From DASUPK01 sp963743575 (GTDB lineage: Bacteria > Actinomycetota > Thermoleophilia > Solirubrobacterales > 70-9): a stretch of DNA of 64,000 nt. The stretch is from NCBI GenBank assembly GCA_963743575.1, contig CAVUQC010000007.1, positions 558,001 through 622,000 on the forward strand, in the 5' to 3' direction. The position numbers and the translations under genes were made by a program. The notes under the pieces are model-generated. The model searched no databases. It was not told the DNA's origin and saw nothing but the letters and a program-made list of their open reading frames with translations. Shown here piece after piece: positions 1 to 8,997 of this stretch (the stretch's first letter is position 1; the number at the start of each line of letters is the position of its first letter).

Positions 1-2077
1 GCGGGGTGCCCTTCTTCGGTGCCCCGTCTTCGCCCACCAGCTTCTGTAGCCCCTTCTCGTCGATCACGTCGACGCCGAGCTCCTCGGCCTTGGCGAGCTT
101 CGTGCCGGGGCTGTCGCCGGCGATCACGTAGTCGGTCTTCTTCGAGACCGAGTTGACGACCTTGCCGCCGGCGAGGCGGATCAGGCGCGTGGCCTGCTCG
201 CGGCTCAAATTGGGCAGGGTGCCGGTCAGCACCAGCGTCTTGCCGTCCAGGGGGCCGCCCTGCTTGCGCCGCTCTGATGGGTCGAGCTCCATCCGAAGTC
301 CCGCCTTCCGAAGCCGCTCGATCAGCTTCCTGGTGCGGTCCTCTGAGAGCTCCTCGTAGATCTGCTCGGCCAGGATCGGCCCGATCCCCTCCGCCTGGAC
401 GATCTGCTCCGGATCGGCCGCAAGAAGCGCGTCCATCGTGCCGAAGTGCTCGGCCAGCGACTCGGCGTTGACGAAACCGATTCCCGGGATGCCGAGCGCG
501 TACAGCACGCGCGAGAAGGGCATCTTCTTCGCGTTCTCGATCTCCTCGACCAGGTTCTCGGCTGAGATCTCGCCGAAGCCCTCGAGCTCGGCGATCCGCT
601 CGGCGGTGAGATCGAAGATGTCGGCGGCGTCGGAGATCACACCCTCCTGGAGGAAGCGGTAGGCGTTCTTCTCGCCGAGCCCCTCGATCTCCAGGGCGCC
701 GCGGAAGTGCTTGACGTGTTGGAACTGCTGTCCGGGGCAGCCGGTGCGGTTGGGGCAGATCGTGAACACGCCGTCCTCGGGCTTTACGGTCGTCGTTCCG
801 CAGAGCGGGCACTTCTTGGGCGGTCTCGGCTTTCGCGTCCCCTTCTTGCGGCGCTGGATGATCGGTGAGACGACCTGCGGGATCACATCCCCGGCGCGCA
901 TGACGACCACCTCGTCGCCCTCGCGGACGTCCTTGCGCTCCAGGTCCTCCTCGTTGTGGAGGGTGGCGGTGCTCACGGTGACGCCGCTGAGGTGCACCGG
1001 CTCGAGCATCGCGAAGGGCAGCAGATGCCCGGTGCGCCCGACGTTCCAGACGATCTTGTTGAGCTTCGTCGTCGCCGTCGTCGGCGGGAACTTCCACGCC
1101 ACCGCCCAGCGGGGCTCGCGCCCAGCCACGCCCAGCTCTCGCTGCAGGCCACGGTCATCGACCTTGATGACCACTCCGTCGATCTCGAAGTCGAGAGCGT
1201 CGCGGCGGTTCTCCCACCAGCGACAGCGCTCGGCCACCTCGTCGACGCCGTGCAGGATCGAGATATCCTCGTTCACCTTGAAGCCGCGCTCGCTAAGCCA
1301 CTCGAGCGACTCGGAGTGGCTCTCGGGCTCCCAGCCGGCCAGCGCAGCCACCCCGTAGCACCAGATCGACAGCGGGCGCGTGGCGGTGATCGAGGAGTCG
1401 AGCTGCCGCAGCGAGCCCGCCGCCGCGTTGCGCGGGTTGGCGAAGGTCGCTTCTCCGTCCTGGGCGCGCTGCTCGTTCACCTTGGTGAAGCCGGCGATCG
1501 GCAGGTAGATCTCTCCCCGCACCTCGACCAGCTCCGGCGCTTCGGTGATCTTCAGCGGGATCGCCTTGATCGTCTTCAGATTCTGGGTGACGTCCTCGCC
1601 GACCCGGCCGTCACCGCGGGTCGCCCCGCGGGTGAAAACTCCGTTCTCGTAGGTGAGCGAGATCGCCAGGCCGTCGACCTTCGGCTCGGTTACGTAGCGG
1701 ATCTCTCGCCCGGAGATGTCGAGCCGTTCAAGCTGGCGCTCCACCCTCTTCGCCCAGGCGCGGAGCTCGTCCTCGTTGCGAGCATTCGCGAGCGAGAGCA
1801 TCGGCTCGTGATGGGTGACCTGCTTGAACTTGTCGAGGGGCTTCCCGCCGACTCGCTGCGTGGGAGAGTCGGGGGTGACGAGCTCGGGATTCGCCTCCTC
1901 GATCTCGCGCAGCTCGCGGAGCAGATCGTCGTAGTCGATGTCCGAGATCGTCGGGTCGTCGAGCACGTAGTAGCTGTGATCGTGCTTCTCGATCTCCCGC
2001 CGCAGCTCGCGTGCCCGGCTTGCGGCGCCGCCCTTCGGGCGGCTCGCACCCTTCTTTGCCCCCTTCGCAGGACTCAC
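1..2077 (-). CDS. ligA: NAD-dependent DNA ligase LigA (3' end outside window)
   Basis: Seals nicks in DNA using NAD+ during replication and repair. About 692 residues are visible; the C-terminus runs off the left edge. The adenylation motif KVDG has its nucleophilic lysine at residue 133, a four-cysteine zinc finger (CPLCG then CPNRTGCP) lies near 739-811, and a BRCT-like segment occupies the last ~250 bases. The GTG start at 2077 overlaps the surE stop by four bases (GTGA), which fixes the start and implies translational coupling. Family assignment is secure from the motif order; only the very C-terminus is unseen. Confidence 0.95.
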   Translation of the reverse strand, partial: MSPAKGAKKGASRPKGGAASRARELRREIEKHDHSYYVLDDPTISDIDYDDLLRELREIEEANPELVTPDSPTQRVGGKPLDKFKQVTHHEPMLSLANARNEDELRAWAKRVERQLERLDISGREIRYVTEPKVDGLAISLTYENGVFTRGATRGDGRVGEDVTQNLKTIKAIPLKITEAPELVEVRGEIYLPIAGFTKVNEQRAQDGEATFANPRNAAAGSLRQLDSSITATRPLSIWCYGVAALAGWEPESHSESLEWLSERGFKVNEDISILHGVDEVAERCRWWENRRDALDFEIDGVVIKVDDRGLQRELGVAGREPRWAVAWKFPPTTATTKLNKIVWNVGRTGHLLPFAMLEPVHLSGVTVSTATLHNEEDLERKDVREGDEVVVMRAGDVIPQVVSPIIQRRKKGTRKPRPPKKCPLCGTTTVKPEDGVFTICPNRTGCPGQQFQHVKHFRGALEIEGLGEKNAYRFLQEGVISDAADIFDLTAERIAELEGFGEISAENLVEEIENAKKMPFSRVLYALGIPGIGFVNAESLAEHFGTMDALLAADPEQIVQAEGIGPILAEQIYEELSEDRTRKLIERLRKAGLRMELDPSERRKQGGPLDGKTLVLTGTLPNLSREQATRLIRLAGGKVVNSVSKKTDYVIAGDSPGTKLAKAEELGVDVIDEKGLQKLVGEDGAPKKGTP

Positions 2078-2916
2078 CGCTGCGTGGGAGCCTCGCGGTC
2101 GACCGCGTCCTGGGCCCTGGAGAGCATCCCCGCGAAATCCCACTCCTTGAGCCGGTCCAGGCTCGGGCGGTCGGTGAGGTCGAAATGCACTGGGGTCACG
2201 GAGACGCGGTCACGGGCGATCGCGGAGAGATCGGACCCCTTCTCGTCCTCGAAGGAGGGCTCGAAGCCGTAGATCCGGTACCTGAGGCGGCCGCTCTCCG
2301 GATCCTCGTCGACCAGCTGCATCTCGTCGTTGTAGAGCCGCTTGCCGAGGTGCGTCACGTCGACTCCGCTGGGCTCTCCCGGGGGAAAGTTGACGTTGAT
2401 CAGCGTGTCGGCGGGAAGCGGGTCCTCCGCGGTCCGCCGCACGAGCTCAGCGGAGAAGGCAGCCGAGGCCGAGAAGTCGTAGTCCCGGCGCGCGTAGTAG
2501 TCCAGTCCCCCCGGCGCCGACTGCTGGGACAGCGCGATCGCCGGGATGCCGAGCACGATCCCCTCAAGAGCGGCTGCGACCGTGCCCGAGTAGGTGATGT
2601 CGTCACCCAGATTGGATCCGTGGTTGATCCCCGAGACGATCAGCTCGGGCCGCTCACCCACCAGGCCGAGCTCGGCGAACCGAACGCAGTCGACCGGCGT
2701 CCCATCGGTCGCGTATCCGATGGAGCCGTCATCGAAGGGAATCTCCTCAACCCAGAGGGGCGAGCGCGTCGTGATGCTGCGCGCGGTCGCGCTCCGATTC
2801 GAGTCGGGCGCGATCACGTGGACCTGGAGCTCCGGGATCTTGCAGAGCTCGGCGCGCAGGGCGTTCAGCCCAGCCGCCTGGATCCCGTCGTCGTTGGTGA
2901 TCAGGACTCTCACCAC
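2074..2916 (-). CDS. surE: 5'/3'-nucleotidase SurE
   Basis: Metal-dependent nucleoside monophosphate phosphatase of the survival-protein SurE family. The hallmark NDDG is at residues 8-11 (metal-binding Asp9 and Asp10), followed by GTPVDCVRFA and SGINHGSNLGDD segments typical of the active site. At 280 residues it is slightly longer than the usual ~250. It starts with GTG, has no obvious Shine-Dalgarno, and overlaps ligA by 4 nt downstream, so surE-ligA look like one unit. Confidence 0.93.
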   Translation of the reverse strand: MVRVLITNDDGIQAAGLNALRAELCKIPELQVHVIAPDSNRSATARSITTRSPLWVEEIPFDDGSIGYATDGTPVDCVRFAELGLVGERPELIVSGINHGSNLGDDITYSGTVAAALEGIVLGIPAIALSQQSAPGGLDYYARRDYDFSASAAFSAELVRRTAEDPLPADTLINVNFPPGEPSGVDVTHLGKRLYNDEMQLVDEDPESGRLRYRIYGFEPSFEDEKGSDLSAIARDRVSVTPVHFDLTDRPSLDRLKEWDFAGMLSRAQDAVDREAPTQR

Positions 2917-2921
2917 CGACG

Positions 2922-2927
2922 ATTCTA
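2922..2927 (-). promoter_or_regulatory. Possible -10 box of a leaderless surE transcript
   Basis: TAGAAT on the minus strand ends five bases before the first of two consecutive GTG codons of surE. That spacing would place the transcription start at the start codon, as in leaderless actinobacterial mRNAs, and agrees with the lack of a ribosome-binding site. No convincing -35 hexamer is seen, so this is a weak call. Confidence 0.3.
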
Positions 2928-3039
2928 GGTTGACGGCCTGTCCGTAGCCGATTGCGCAAGTACGCCCAGGCGAGGCTGCAGCTGGTGACGACGAAGGTGC
3001 CGAACACGTTGCTTTCTACGCGCGAATGCTGCAATCCGA

Positions 3040-3789
3040 TCAATACCGCACGCTCGCCAGGTGCAGACCGTGCGGACGGGCCGTGTCGCCGGCGCGCTCG
3101 CGCGGCGCTCCCTCCAGCAAGGACTGGAAGTCCTCGAGAGTCCGCCTCCCACCCGCGACCTCGAGGATCGTCCCCACCAGCACCCGGACCATGTTCCGCA
3201 TGAAGGCATCGGCCTCGATCCAGAGCTCGAGCACCCTGCCCTCGCCCAGGACGGCAGCCTTCTCATGCCAGTCGGCGCGGAAGATGTCGCGCTCGAAGCG
3301 AACGTGCTCGGTCTGGGTGGGCGTGAAGGCCGTGAAGTCGTGCGTGCCCCGCAGCGCGTCGGCGCAGCTCGCGAGCGCGGCGCGGTCCACCCGATGCGGC
3401 CAGAAGAGCGAAATACCGGCCTCGAACGGGTTCGAGGTTCGATCCGAGAGCACGCGGTAGCAGTAGGTCCGCGACCTCGCGTCGCGGCGCGCATCGAAGC
3501 CCTCGGCCGCCGGGCCCGCGCTGAGCACGGCGAGATCCGGGCCCGTCTGGGAGTTGAGCGCCCGGCCGAGCTCCTCGGGCGGCTCTCCGTCGAGCTCGAA
3601 GCTCGCCACCTGCCCCCACGCGTGCACGCCGGCATCCGTCCGCCCCGCCACGGTCAGCGGGACAGGCCGGCCGATCATTCGCTCCAGGGCGTCCTCCAGC
3701 TCACCCTGGACGGTCCGCACGCCCGGCTGCGTCGCCCAGCCCGCAAACTGGGCGCCCAGATAGGCCAAATTCATGCGCACAGTGGCCAC
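3040..3789 (-). CDS. truA: tRNA pseudouridine(38-40) synthase TruA
   Basis: Isomerises uridines 38-40 in the anticodon arm of tRNAs. The catalytic motif AGRTDAGVHA carries the nucleophilic Asp52; length (249 aa) is normal. The GTG start is the longest option; an in-frame GTG at codon 4 and an ATG at codon 6 are alternatives. truA commonly follows rplQ in bacteria; here a sulfatase and two plus-strand genes separate them. About 120 bp lie between its stop and surE. Confidence 0.93.
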   Translation of the reverse strand: MATVRMNLAYLGAQFAGWATQPGVRTVQGELEDALERMIGRPVPLTVAGRTDAGVHAWGQVASFELDGEPPEELGRALNSQTGPDLAVLSAGPAAEGFDARRDARSRTYCYRVLSDRTSNPFEAGISLFWPHRVDRAALASCADALRGTHDFTAFTPTQTEHVRFERDIFRADWHEKAAVLGEGRVLELWIEADAFMRNMVRVLVGTILEVAGGRRTLEDFQSLLEGAPRERAGDTARPHGLHLASVRY

Positions 3790-3811
3790 AAGTGCGCGAC
3801 ACTACCCAGCG

Positions 3812-4063
3812 ATGGCCCTGCCCGGCTCGGACGAACCAGCCTCGATCTCGCACGACGAAGCGCGCCAGGAGCTCTTCGGGCACGGTCCGAGCAAGGTCGG
3901 GATGGAGGTCTACGAGGTGGTCGCGATCGTGCTCGGCATCATCGGTGCCGCGATCGCCGTCAACTCGATCGACAACTGGTCTCAGTGGGTGGTGCTCGCG
4001 GCGATCGTCGTGACGGTGATCGGCTTCATGATCGCCGTCAACCCGCACCGGCGGGGCGGATGA
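3812..4063 (+). CDS. Small two-helix membrane protein (copy 1 of a tandem pair)
   Basis: An 83-residue protein of unknown function. After a polar N-terminus it has a hydrophobic stretch (VVAIVLGIIGAAIAV), the short link NSIDNWSQW, a second hydrophobic stretch and the ending NPHRRGG. The next gene has the same plan (hydrophobic, STIENWAQW, hydrophobic, GPNRRG), so the two are paralogues. Start taken at the ATG at 3812 because an upstream in-frame ATG at 3773 would overlap the truA 5' end; no clear ribosome site is present. Confidence 0.65.
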   Translation: MALPGSDEPASISHDEARQELFGHGPSKVGMEVYEVVAIVLGIIGAAIAVNSIDNWSQWVVLAAIVVTVIGFMIAVNPHRRGG

Positions 4064-4136
4064 TCGCTGTGACCAGATTCACGGAGCAGCATCGGCGGCC
4101 CGCGTAGGGTTCAGCCGAACAGCGGAGGAGGAGAGA

Positions 4137-4415
4137 ATGGCGAACACCGACATCACCCAGCGCTCTCAATACGAGCGCAGCGACCTGCTGGCCGGCGGAG
4201 AGGGGATCCGCCGGGGCTCGGAGAAGGGCTCCGCGATCTACAGCGTGATCGCGCTGATCGTCGGAATCGTGCTCTGCGTCGTGGCGCTCTCGACCATCGA
4301 GAACTGGGCGCAGTGGATCGTGCTCGGCGTGATCGTGTCATTCACTTTCGCGCTGATGTTCGCGCTGGGCCCGAACCGGCGCGGCTCGGGGTCAAGCTTC
4401 AAGACCGGCCGCTGA
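4137..4415 (+). CDS. Small two-helix membrane protein (copy 2 of a tandem pair)
   Basis: A 92-residue membrane protein preceded by a strong Shine-Dalgarno (GGAGGAGG). Its two hydrophobic helices surround STIENWAQW, matching NSIDNWSQW of the preceding gene, and the tail NRRGSG matches HRRGG. The function is unknown. The stop TGA at 4413-4415 directly abuts the stop codon of the opposite-strand sulfatase (4416), leaving no bases between converging genes. Confidence 0.72.
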   Translation: MANTDITQRSQYERSDLLAGGEGIRRGSEKGSAIYSVIALIVGIVLCVVALSTIENWAQWIVLGVIVSFTFALMFALGPNRRGSGSSFKTGR

Positions 4416-6041
4416 CTAGGGCTTCACCAGGCAGCCGCGTCCCCGGCAGACGTGGAGGCGCTGTGTCAGCGCGCTGAGGTGAGCCCTGACGCCGGCGTAG
4501 GCCGGATTCTGCGCGACGTTGGTGAGCTCGTACGGATCCGCCCGCCGGTCGTACAGCTCCTCCTCCGAGGTCTCCGTGTAGACGACGTAGGTGTAGCGCT
4601 GGGTGCGCACACCCATGTAGGGGCGGTCCCAGGTGTTCTGGGGTATTGCGCCCTCGAACAACGGGCGCGGCGCCTCGACGGCCAGCGCTCGCTTCGGGGG
4701 CTTCCTCCGCCCCCGGAGGGTGGGCACGAGCGAGATCCCGTCCATCTGCCGACGCGCCTTCACGCGAGCCAGGGCGGCGAGGGTGGGCGCGATGTCGATG
4801 TTCGCGACCTGGCGGTTGATCCTCCTGCCCCGCGCGATACCTGGACCGCGGAAGATCAGCGGGACCCCCAGCGACTCCTCGTAGGGCAGGAACTTGTCGC
4901 CGGGGATGCGGTGCTCGCCCTGCATCCAGCCGTTGTCCGAGGTGAAGACGATCACCGTGTCGGCGAGCTGGCCGCTGTGGTGCAGCGTCTTCACCATCCG
5001 GCCGACCTTGTCGTCGACGGCCCGTAGCGAACCGCCGCGACCCTCGTAGTCGAGCTGAAGCTGGTTGATCTGGGCGTTCGTCAGAGGCGGCGTGTGCTTG
5101 GTGACGTCGGTGGCCTTGTCGCTGACGTCGGCTTCGTTGAAGCTGGGCGGCCGCGGCAGCTGGAAGCTCTTGGAGAGCTGTTCGTAGCGGGGCGCCGGCC
5201 GTGGATCGGCTCCGGGGCGTCCCATCAAGGTGGTCGAGACGTCCTCGCGATGCGGGGCGGCGGGACTCCACCAGATGAAGAACGGCTTCCTTCTTCTCTT
5301 CTCTCGACCGAGCAGCTTGTTCGTGATGCGGCCGGTGACATCGGGCGAGTACTGGCTCGGATCGCTGGCGCCCCAGTAGGTGTAGGGCGCCGGCCCCATC
5401 ACCTCCGTCAGCTTTCCTAGGATGTCTGACAGGCTCTTGGTGTCCGGCGGGGTGACCTCGATGTTCGCGAACTCGACCAGCTTGCGCGCGAAGTCCGGGT
5501 CGCCCCAGGTGCGCAACCGGCCGTTGTCGTTCATCTCGAAGTTGTAGTAGTCGTAGGCCGAGACGTCGAGCAGTCCATGCCACTGGTCGAACCCGGGCGG
5601 GATCTCTCCATGGCCATCAATGGCGCCGTAGCCGTTGAGCATCTTGCCGATCAGGTCGGTGCGATACCCGCCGGCGCCGAGCCAGGTGGCGAGGGTGTTG
5701 TTGCGCCCGGGCATCCCGTACCACCCCTCCGGATAGAAGTTCCCGCCCACGCCGTGGTTGTGTTCGTACTGCCCGGTGAGAAAGGTGGCCCGCGACGGGC
5801 AGCAGAGCGGAAATGAGGTGATCGCGTTCGTGAAGGTCGTTCCCTGCTTCGCCAGAAGCCTCCTCGTCTTGGGCATGAATGCGAGATCCGCCTGATTCAT
5901 GTCGTCGGTCATCACGACGAGGATGTTCGGGCGGCCATCCTTTCCCGCCGCGCCGGGCCTCGCCTGGGCGGGGCCGGCAACCAGCACGCAACCGAGCGTC
6001 GCCAGGCCGGCGAGCAGCATCAGGCTCCTTCCTCCCCGCAT
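4416..6041 (-). CDS. Secreted type I sulfatase
   Basis: A 541-residue alkaline-phosphatase-superfamily sulfatase that should hydrolyse sulfate esters outside the cytoplasm. An N-terminal hydrophobic signal peptide ends near AQA (25-27). The calcium-binding pair DD at 46-47 (VVMTDDM) is followed by the formylglycine motif CCPSR, with Cys80 as the residue to be converted, then TFLTGQY, as in the family. Activity would need a formylglycine-generating enzyme not seen here. It lies in the rplQ-truA interval on the same strand as the ribosomal genes; the substrate cannot be told. Confidence 0.88.
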   Translation of the reverse strand: MRGGRSLMLLAGLATLGCVLVAGPAQARPGAAGKDGRPNILVVMTDDMNQADLAFMPKTRRLLAKQGTTFTNAITSFPLCCPSRATFLTGQYEHNHGVGGNFYPEGWYGMPGRNNTLATWLGAGGYRTDLIGKMLNGYGAIDGHGEIPPGFDQWHGLLDVSAYDYYNFEMNDNGRLRTWGDPDFARKLVEFANIEVTPPDTKSLSDILGKLTEVMGPAPYTYWGASDPSQYSPDVTGRITNKLLGREKRRRKPFFIWWSPAAPHREDVSTTLMGRPGADPRPAPRYEQLSKSFQLPRPPSFNEADVSDKATDVTKHTPPLTNAQINQLQLDYEGRGGSLRAVDDKVGRMVKTLHHSGQLADTVIVFTSDNGWMQGEHRIPGDKFLPYEESLGVPLIFRGPGIARGRRINRQVANIDIAPTLAALARVKARRQMDGISLVPTLRGRRKPPKRALAVEAPRPLFEGAIPQNTWDRPYMGVRTQRYTYVVYTETSEEELYDRRADPYELTNVAQNPAYAGVRAHLSALTQRLHVCRGRGCLVKP

Positions 6042-6061
6042 CGGGGCTGATGCTATCGCCG

Positions 6062-6415
6062 CTAGACCAGCTCGAGAAAGACCATCTCGGCCGAGTCGCT
6101 GCGACGCGGACCGAGCTTCACGATCCGCGTGTAGCCGCCCGGGCGCTGCGCGTAGCGTGGCGCCAGCTCCTCGAAGAGCTTGTGCACGGCGAACTTGTCG
6201 TTGTGCAGCTCGGAGAGCGCCTGTCGGCGGGCGTGCAGATCGCCCTTCTTGGCGAGCGTGATCAGCTTCTCGAACTCGGGCTTGAGTGCCTTCGCCTTCG
6301 GCTGAGTGGTCCGGATCCGCTCGTGCTCGATCAGCTGCTTCGACATCGTGCGAAGCATCGAGTTGCGGTGAGCCGCATCCCGGCTCAGCTTTGATCTCTT
6401 GCGCTGGTGCCTCAT
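6062..6415 (-). CDS. rplQ: 50S ribosomal protein L17
   Basis: A 117-residue L17, recognised from MRHQRKRSKLSRDAAHR and RTTQPKAKALKP, normal for bacterial L17 with the short C-terminus common in actinobacteria. It is a large-subunit protein near the exit tunnel and is the last gene of the alpha-type block (rpmJ-rpsM-rpsK-rpsD-rpoA-rplQ), 31 bp after rpoA. Confidence 0.97.
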   Translation of the reverse strand: MRHQRKRSKLSRDAAHRNSMLRTMSKQLIEHERIRTTQPKAKALKPEFEKLITLAKKGDLHARRQALSELHNDKFAVHKLFEELAPRYAQRPGGYTRIVKLGPRRSDSAEMVFLELV

Positions 6416-6446
6416 CGCCGTGCTCCGGCCCGGAACTCTAGTTGCC

Positions 6447-7439
6447 CTAGTCCGCCCGCAGCGAGAGGCCGCGTGCGCGCAGGGTCTCCTGGACCTCTTC
6501 GATCGACTTGCGACCGAAGTTCGGGATCGCGTTGAGCTCCGACTCCGACTTCCGCACGAGCTCGCCGACGGTCTGGATGCCGGCGCGCTTCAGGCAGTTG
6601 TAGGAGCGGACGCCCAGCTCGAGCTCCTCGATCAGGATCTCGTCGAGCCCGTCGGCGCCCGGGACGGCCGCGGCGTCGCCGCCGCCTCCGCCGCCATCGA
6701 CCGCGGCGATCGCGCCCTCGCCCCGCAGCTCGTCGACACGGTCGGCGGTGGTGAAGATCGCCAGGCTCTTGATCAGGATCTCGGCCGCCTCACGGAGCGC
6801 GGCGCCCGGCTCGATGGAGCCGTCGGTCTCGACTTCGAGGCTGAGCTTGTCGAAGTCGGTTCGCTGTCCAACTCGGGCGGAGTCGACCGAATACGCGGCG
6901 CGGCGGATCGGCGAGAAGATCGCGTCGATCGGGATCACGCCGATCGGCTTGTCATCCGACTTGTTCTCGTCGGCCGGCGAGTAGCCGCGGCCGCGGCCGA
7001 TCGTCAGGTACATCTCGAGCTTGGTCTTCTTCTCGAGAGTCGCAATCGGCGCCTCGGGGTTCAGGATCTCTACGCCCGCGGGCAGGTCGATGTCCTTGGC
7101 CTTGACCTCGCCGGGGCCGGTGGCGACCAGCGGAGTCTCGACCTCATCGGCGTCCGTGTGCATGCGCACGACGACGTCCTTGAGGTTCAGGACCAGGTCG
7201 GTGACGTCCTCCTTCAGGCCCGGAATGGTCGAGAACTCGTGAGCCACGCCCTCGATGCGGACGCTCGTGATCGCGGCGCCGCCGAGGGAGGAGAGCAGCA
7301 CGCGGCGGAGGCTGTTGCCGAACGTGTAGCCGAAGCCCTTGTCGAGCGGCTCGATGGTGAAGGTGCCCTTGTTGTCCTCGGCATCCTCTCCCGCGATCTT
7401 CGGGATTTGGAAATCTGGCAGGGTGATCATGGCTTCCAT
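6447..7439 (-). CDS. rpoA: RNA polymerase alpha subunit
   Basis: A 330-residue alpha subunit. The N-terminal dimerisation domain (to about residue 235) includes TFGNSLRRVLLSSL; the C-terminal domain (about 265-330) includes the helix-hairpin-helix-like NCLKRAGIQTVGELV and IPNFGRKSIEE that touches UP elements and activators. The linker contains a run of glycines (GGGGGG near residue 247). It sits 27 bp after rpsD and before rplQ, its standard place. Confidence 0.98.
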   Translation of the reverse strand: MEAMITLPDFQIPKIAGEDAEDNKGTFTIEPLDKGFGYTFGNSLRRVLLSSLGGAAITSVRIEGVAHEFSTIPGLKEDVTDLVLNLKDVVVRMHTDADEVETPLVATGPGEVKAKDIDLPAGVEILNPEAPIATLEKKTKLEMYLTIGRGRGYSPADENKSDDKPIGVIPIDAIFSPIRRAAYSVDSARVGQRTDFDKLSLEVETDGSIEPGAALREAAEILIKSLAIFTTADRVDELRGEGAIAAVDGGGGGGDAAAVPGADGLDEILIEELELGVRSYNCLKRAGIQTVGELVRKSESELNAIPNFGRKSIEEVQETLRARGLSLRAD

Positions 7440-7466
7440 CAGGTATCTACTTCCTTCTCTGGGGGG

Positions 7467-8087
7467 TTACTTCGAGTACAGCTCGACGATGAGCTGTTCC
7501 TCGACCGGCGCTGAAATCTCGCTCCTCTCAGGGAGCCTCAGCACCTTGGCATTGAGTGAGTCGTAGTCGGCCTGCAGCCAGGCCGGCACTCCCGAGGTGA
7601 GCTCGGTGGCGTTGCGCACGACGTCGGTCGCGTCGCTGCTCGCCTTGATTGTGATTACGTCATCCGGCTTCACCTGGTAGCTCGGAATATCGACACGGCG
7701 GCCGTTCACCGTCCAGTGGCCATGGTTGACCAGCTGGCGGGCCTGGCGGCGCGAGGCTGCGAAACCGAGGCGCACCAGGACGTTGTCCAGGCGGCACTCC
7801 AGCAGCCGCAGCAGGTTCTCACCCGTGACGCCCTCCTGCCGGCTCGCCCTGTCGTAATAAGTCGCGAACTGCTTCTCGAGCACCTGGTAGTAGCGCTTCG
7901 CCTTCTGCTTCTCGCGGAGCTGCGCCCGGTACTCGGACTGCCGCATTCGCCCTCGGCCGTGTTCTCCGGGCGGATAGGAGCGGCGCTCGACGCCGCACTT
8001 GTCCGTGAAGCAGCGGGAGCCCTTGAGGAACAGCTTCTGTCCCTCGCGGCGGCACTGCTTGCACTGCGCTCCGGTATCGCGAGCCAT
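7467..8087 (-). CDS. rpsD: 30S ribosomal protein S4 (zinc-binding form)
   Basis: A 206-residue primary 16S rRNA-binding protein. The N-terminus has four cysteines (C9, C12, C26, C31; C-x2-C-x13-C-x4-C), the zinc-binding version. The S4 RNA-binding domain follows (LVNHGHWTVNGRRVDIPSY). The ATG at 8087 was chosen because it gives this conserved N-terminus and overlaps the rpsK stop by one base (TGATG); a longer reading frame upstream is out of place in rpsK. Confidence 0.97.
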   Translation of the reverse strand: MARDTGAQCKQCRREGQKLFLKGSRCFTDKCGVERRSYPPGEHGRGRMRQSEYRAQLREKQKAKRYYQVLEKQFATYYDRASRQEGVTGENLLRLLECRLDNVLVRLGFAASRRQARQLVNHGHWTVNGRRVDIPSYQVKPDDVITIKASSDATDVVRNATELTSGVPAWLQADYDSLNAKVLRLPERSEISAPVEEQLIVELYSK

Positions 8088-8479
8088 CAGACGCGCCTCC
8101 GCTTGCGGGGGCGGCAGCCGTTGTGGGCCTGCGGCGTCACGTCCTTCACCGTCGTCACGTCGAGGCCGGCGGCCTGCAGGGACCGAATGGCGGTCTCGCG
8201 GCCGGACCCGGCCCCCTTCGCGAACACCTCGACCTTCTCGAGGCCGTGCTCCATGCCCTTCTTGGCGGCCGCGTCGGCGGTGACCTGGGCGGCGAACGGA
8301 GTCGACTTGCGGGAGCCCTTGAACCCGGCCGAGCCGGCGGACTCCCAGGCGATCACGTTGCCCTCGGGGTCGGTGAGCGTGACGATCGTGTTGTTGAACG
8401 AAGTCTTGATGTGGGCCTGGCCGAAGGTGACGTTCTTCCGGACCTTGCGGCGCGCGCGACCCTTCTTCGGAGCTGCCAT
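8087..8479 (-). CDS. rpsK: 30S ribosomal protein S11
   Basis: A 130-residue platform protein of the small subunit, recognised from FGQAHIKTSFNNTIVTLTD and the C-terminal NGCRPRKRRRV. Normal length. It lies 20 bp after rpsM and its stop overlaps the rpsD start by one base. Confidence 0.97.
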   Translation of the reverse strand: MAAPKKGRARRKVRKNVTFGQAHIKTSFNNTIVTLTDPEGNVIAWESAGSAGFKGSRKSTPFAAQVTADAAAKKGMEHGLEKVEVFAKGAGSGRETAIRSLQAAGLDVTTVKDVTPQAHNGCRPRKRRRV

Positions 8480-8499
8480 CTAGCGCGTCCCTCCCCGGC

Positions 8500-8883
8500 T
8501 CACTTGGGCTGCGGGGCCTTCTTGCGGCCCGCAACGCTCATCCGGCGCGGGCCCTTGCGGCCGCGCGCGTTGGTCTTGGTGCGCTGGCCCCGAACCGGAA
8601 GCCCGCGACGATGGCGCAGTCCCCGGTAGGAGCCGATCTCCTGCAGGCGCTTGACGTTCTGGGAGCGCTCCCGGCGCAGATCGCCCTCGACCTCATGGTT
8701 CTCGACCGCGTCTCGAAGCTTGATGATCTCGTCCTCGGTCAGGTCCTTGACCGCGGTGTTGGGATCAACTCCGGTCTCCTTGAGGATCTCGTTGGCGGTG
8801 GAACGGCCGATGCCGAAGACGTAGGTGAGACCGATCTCTGCTCGCTTGTTGAGTGGGAGGTTGACCCCCGCGATGCGCGCCAT
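8500..8883 (-). CDS. rpsM: 30S ribosomal protein S13
   Basis: A 127-residue head protein that contacts the P-site tRNA and the large subunit. It begins MARIAGVNLPLNKR and ends in the basic GQRTKTNARGRKGPRR region typical of S13. The start codon at 8883 directly abuts the rpmJ stop (8884). Confidence 0.97.
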   Translation of the reverse strand: MARIAGVNLPLNKRAEIGLTYVFGIGRSTANEILKETGVDPNTAVKDLTEDEIIKLRDAVENHEVEGDLRRERSQNVKRLQEIGSYRGLRHRRGLPVRGQRTKTNARGRKGPRRMSVAGRKKAPQPK

Positions 8884-8997
8884 CTAGCCCTGCCTCTGCT
8901 TGTGGCGAGGGTTGGGACAGATCACGAGAACGGCTCCGCCACGGCGGATCACCTTGCACTTCTCACACATCGGCTTTACAGACGCTCGTACCTTCAT
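8884..8997 (-). CDS. rpmJ: 50S ribosomal protein L36
   Basis: A 37-residue zinc-ribbon protein, MKVRASVKPMCEKCKVI then CPNPRHKQRQG. The zinc ligands are Cys11, Cys14, Cys27 and His32. The ATG at 8997 follows a purine-rich GAAGGGG. This is now the first gene of the alpha block; infA, which usually precedes it, is not seen before the opposite-strand ltrA gene begins. Confidence 0.95.
   Translation of the reverse strand: MKVRASVKPMCEKCKVIRRGGAVLVICPNPRHKQRQG

Noticed and set aside
7467..8534. A 355-residue reading of the S4 frame
   Set aside because: The extra N-terminus overlaps rpsK in another frame and is a shadow; S4 starts at 8087.
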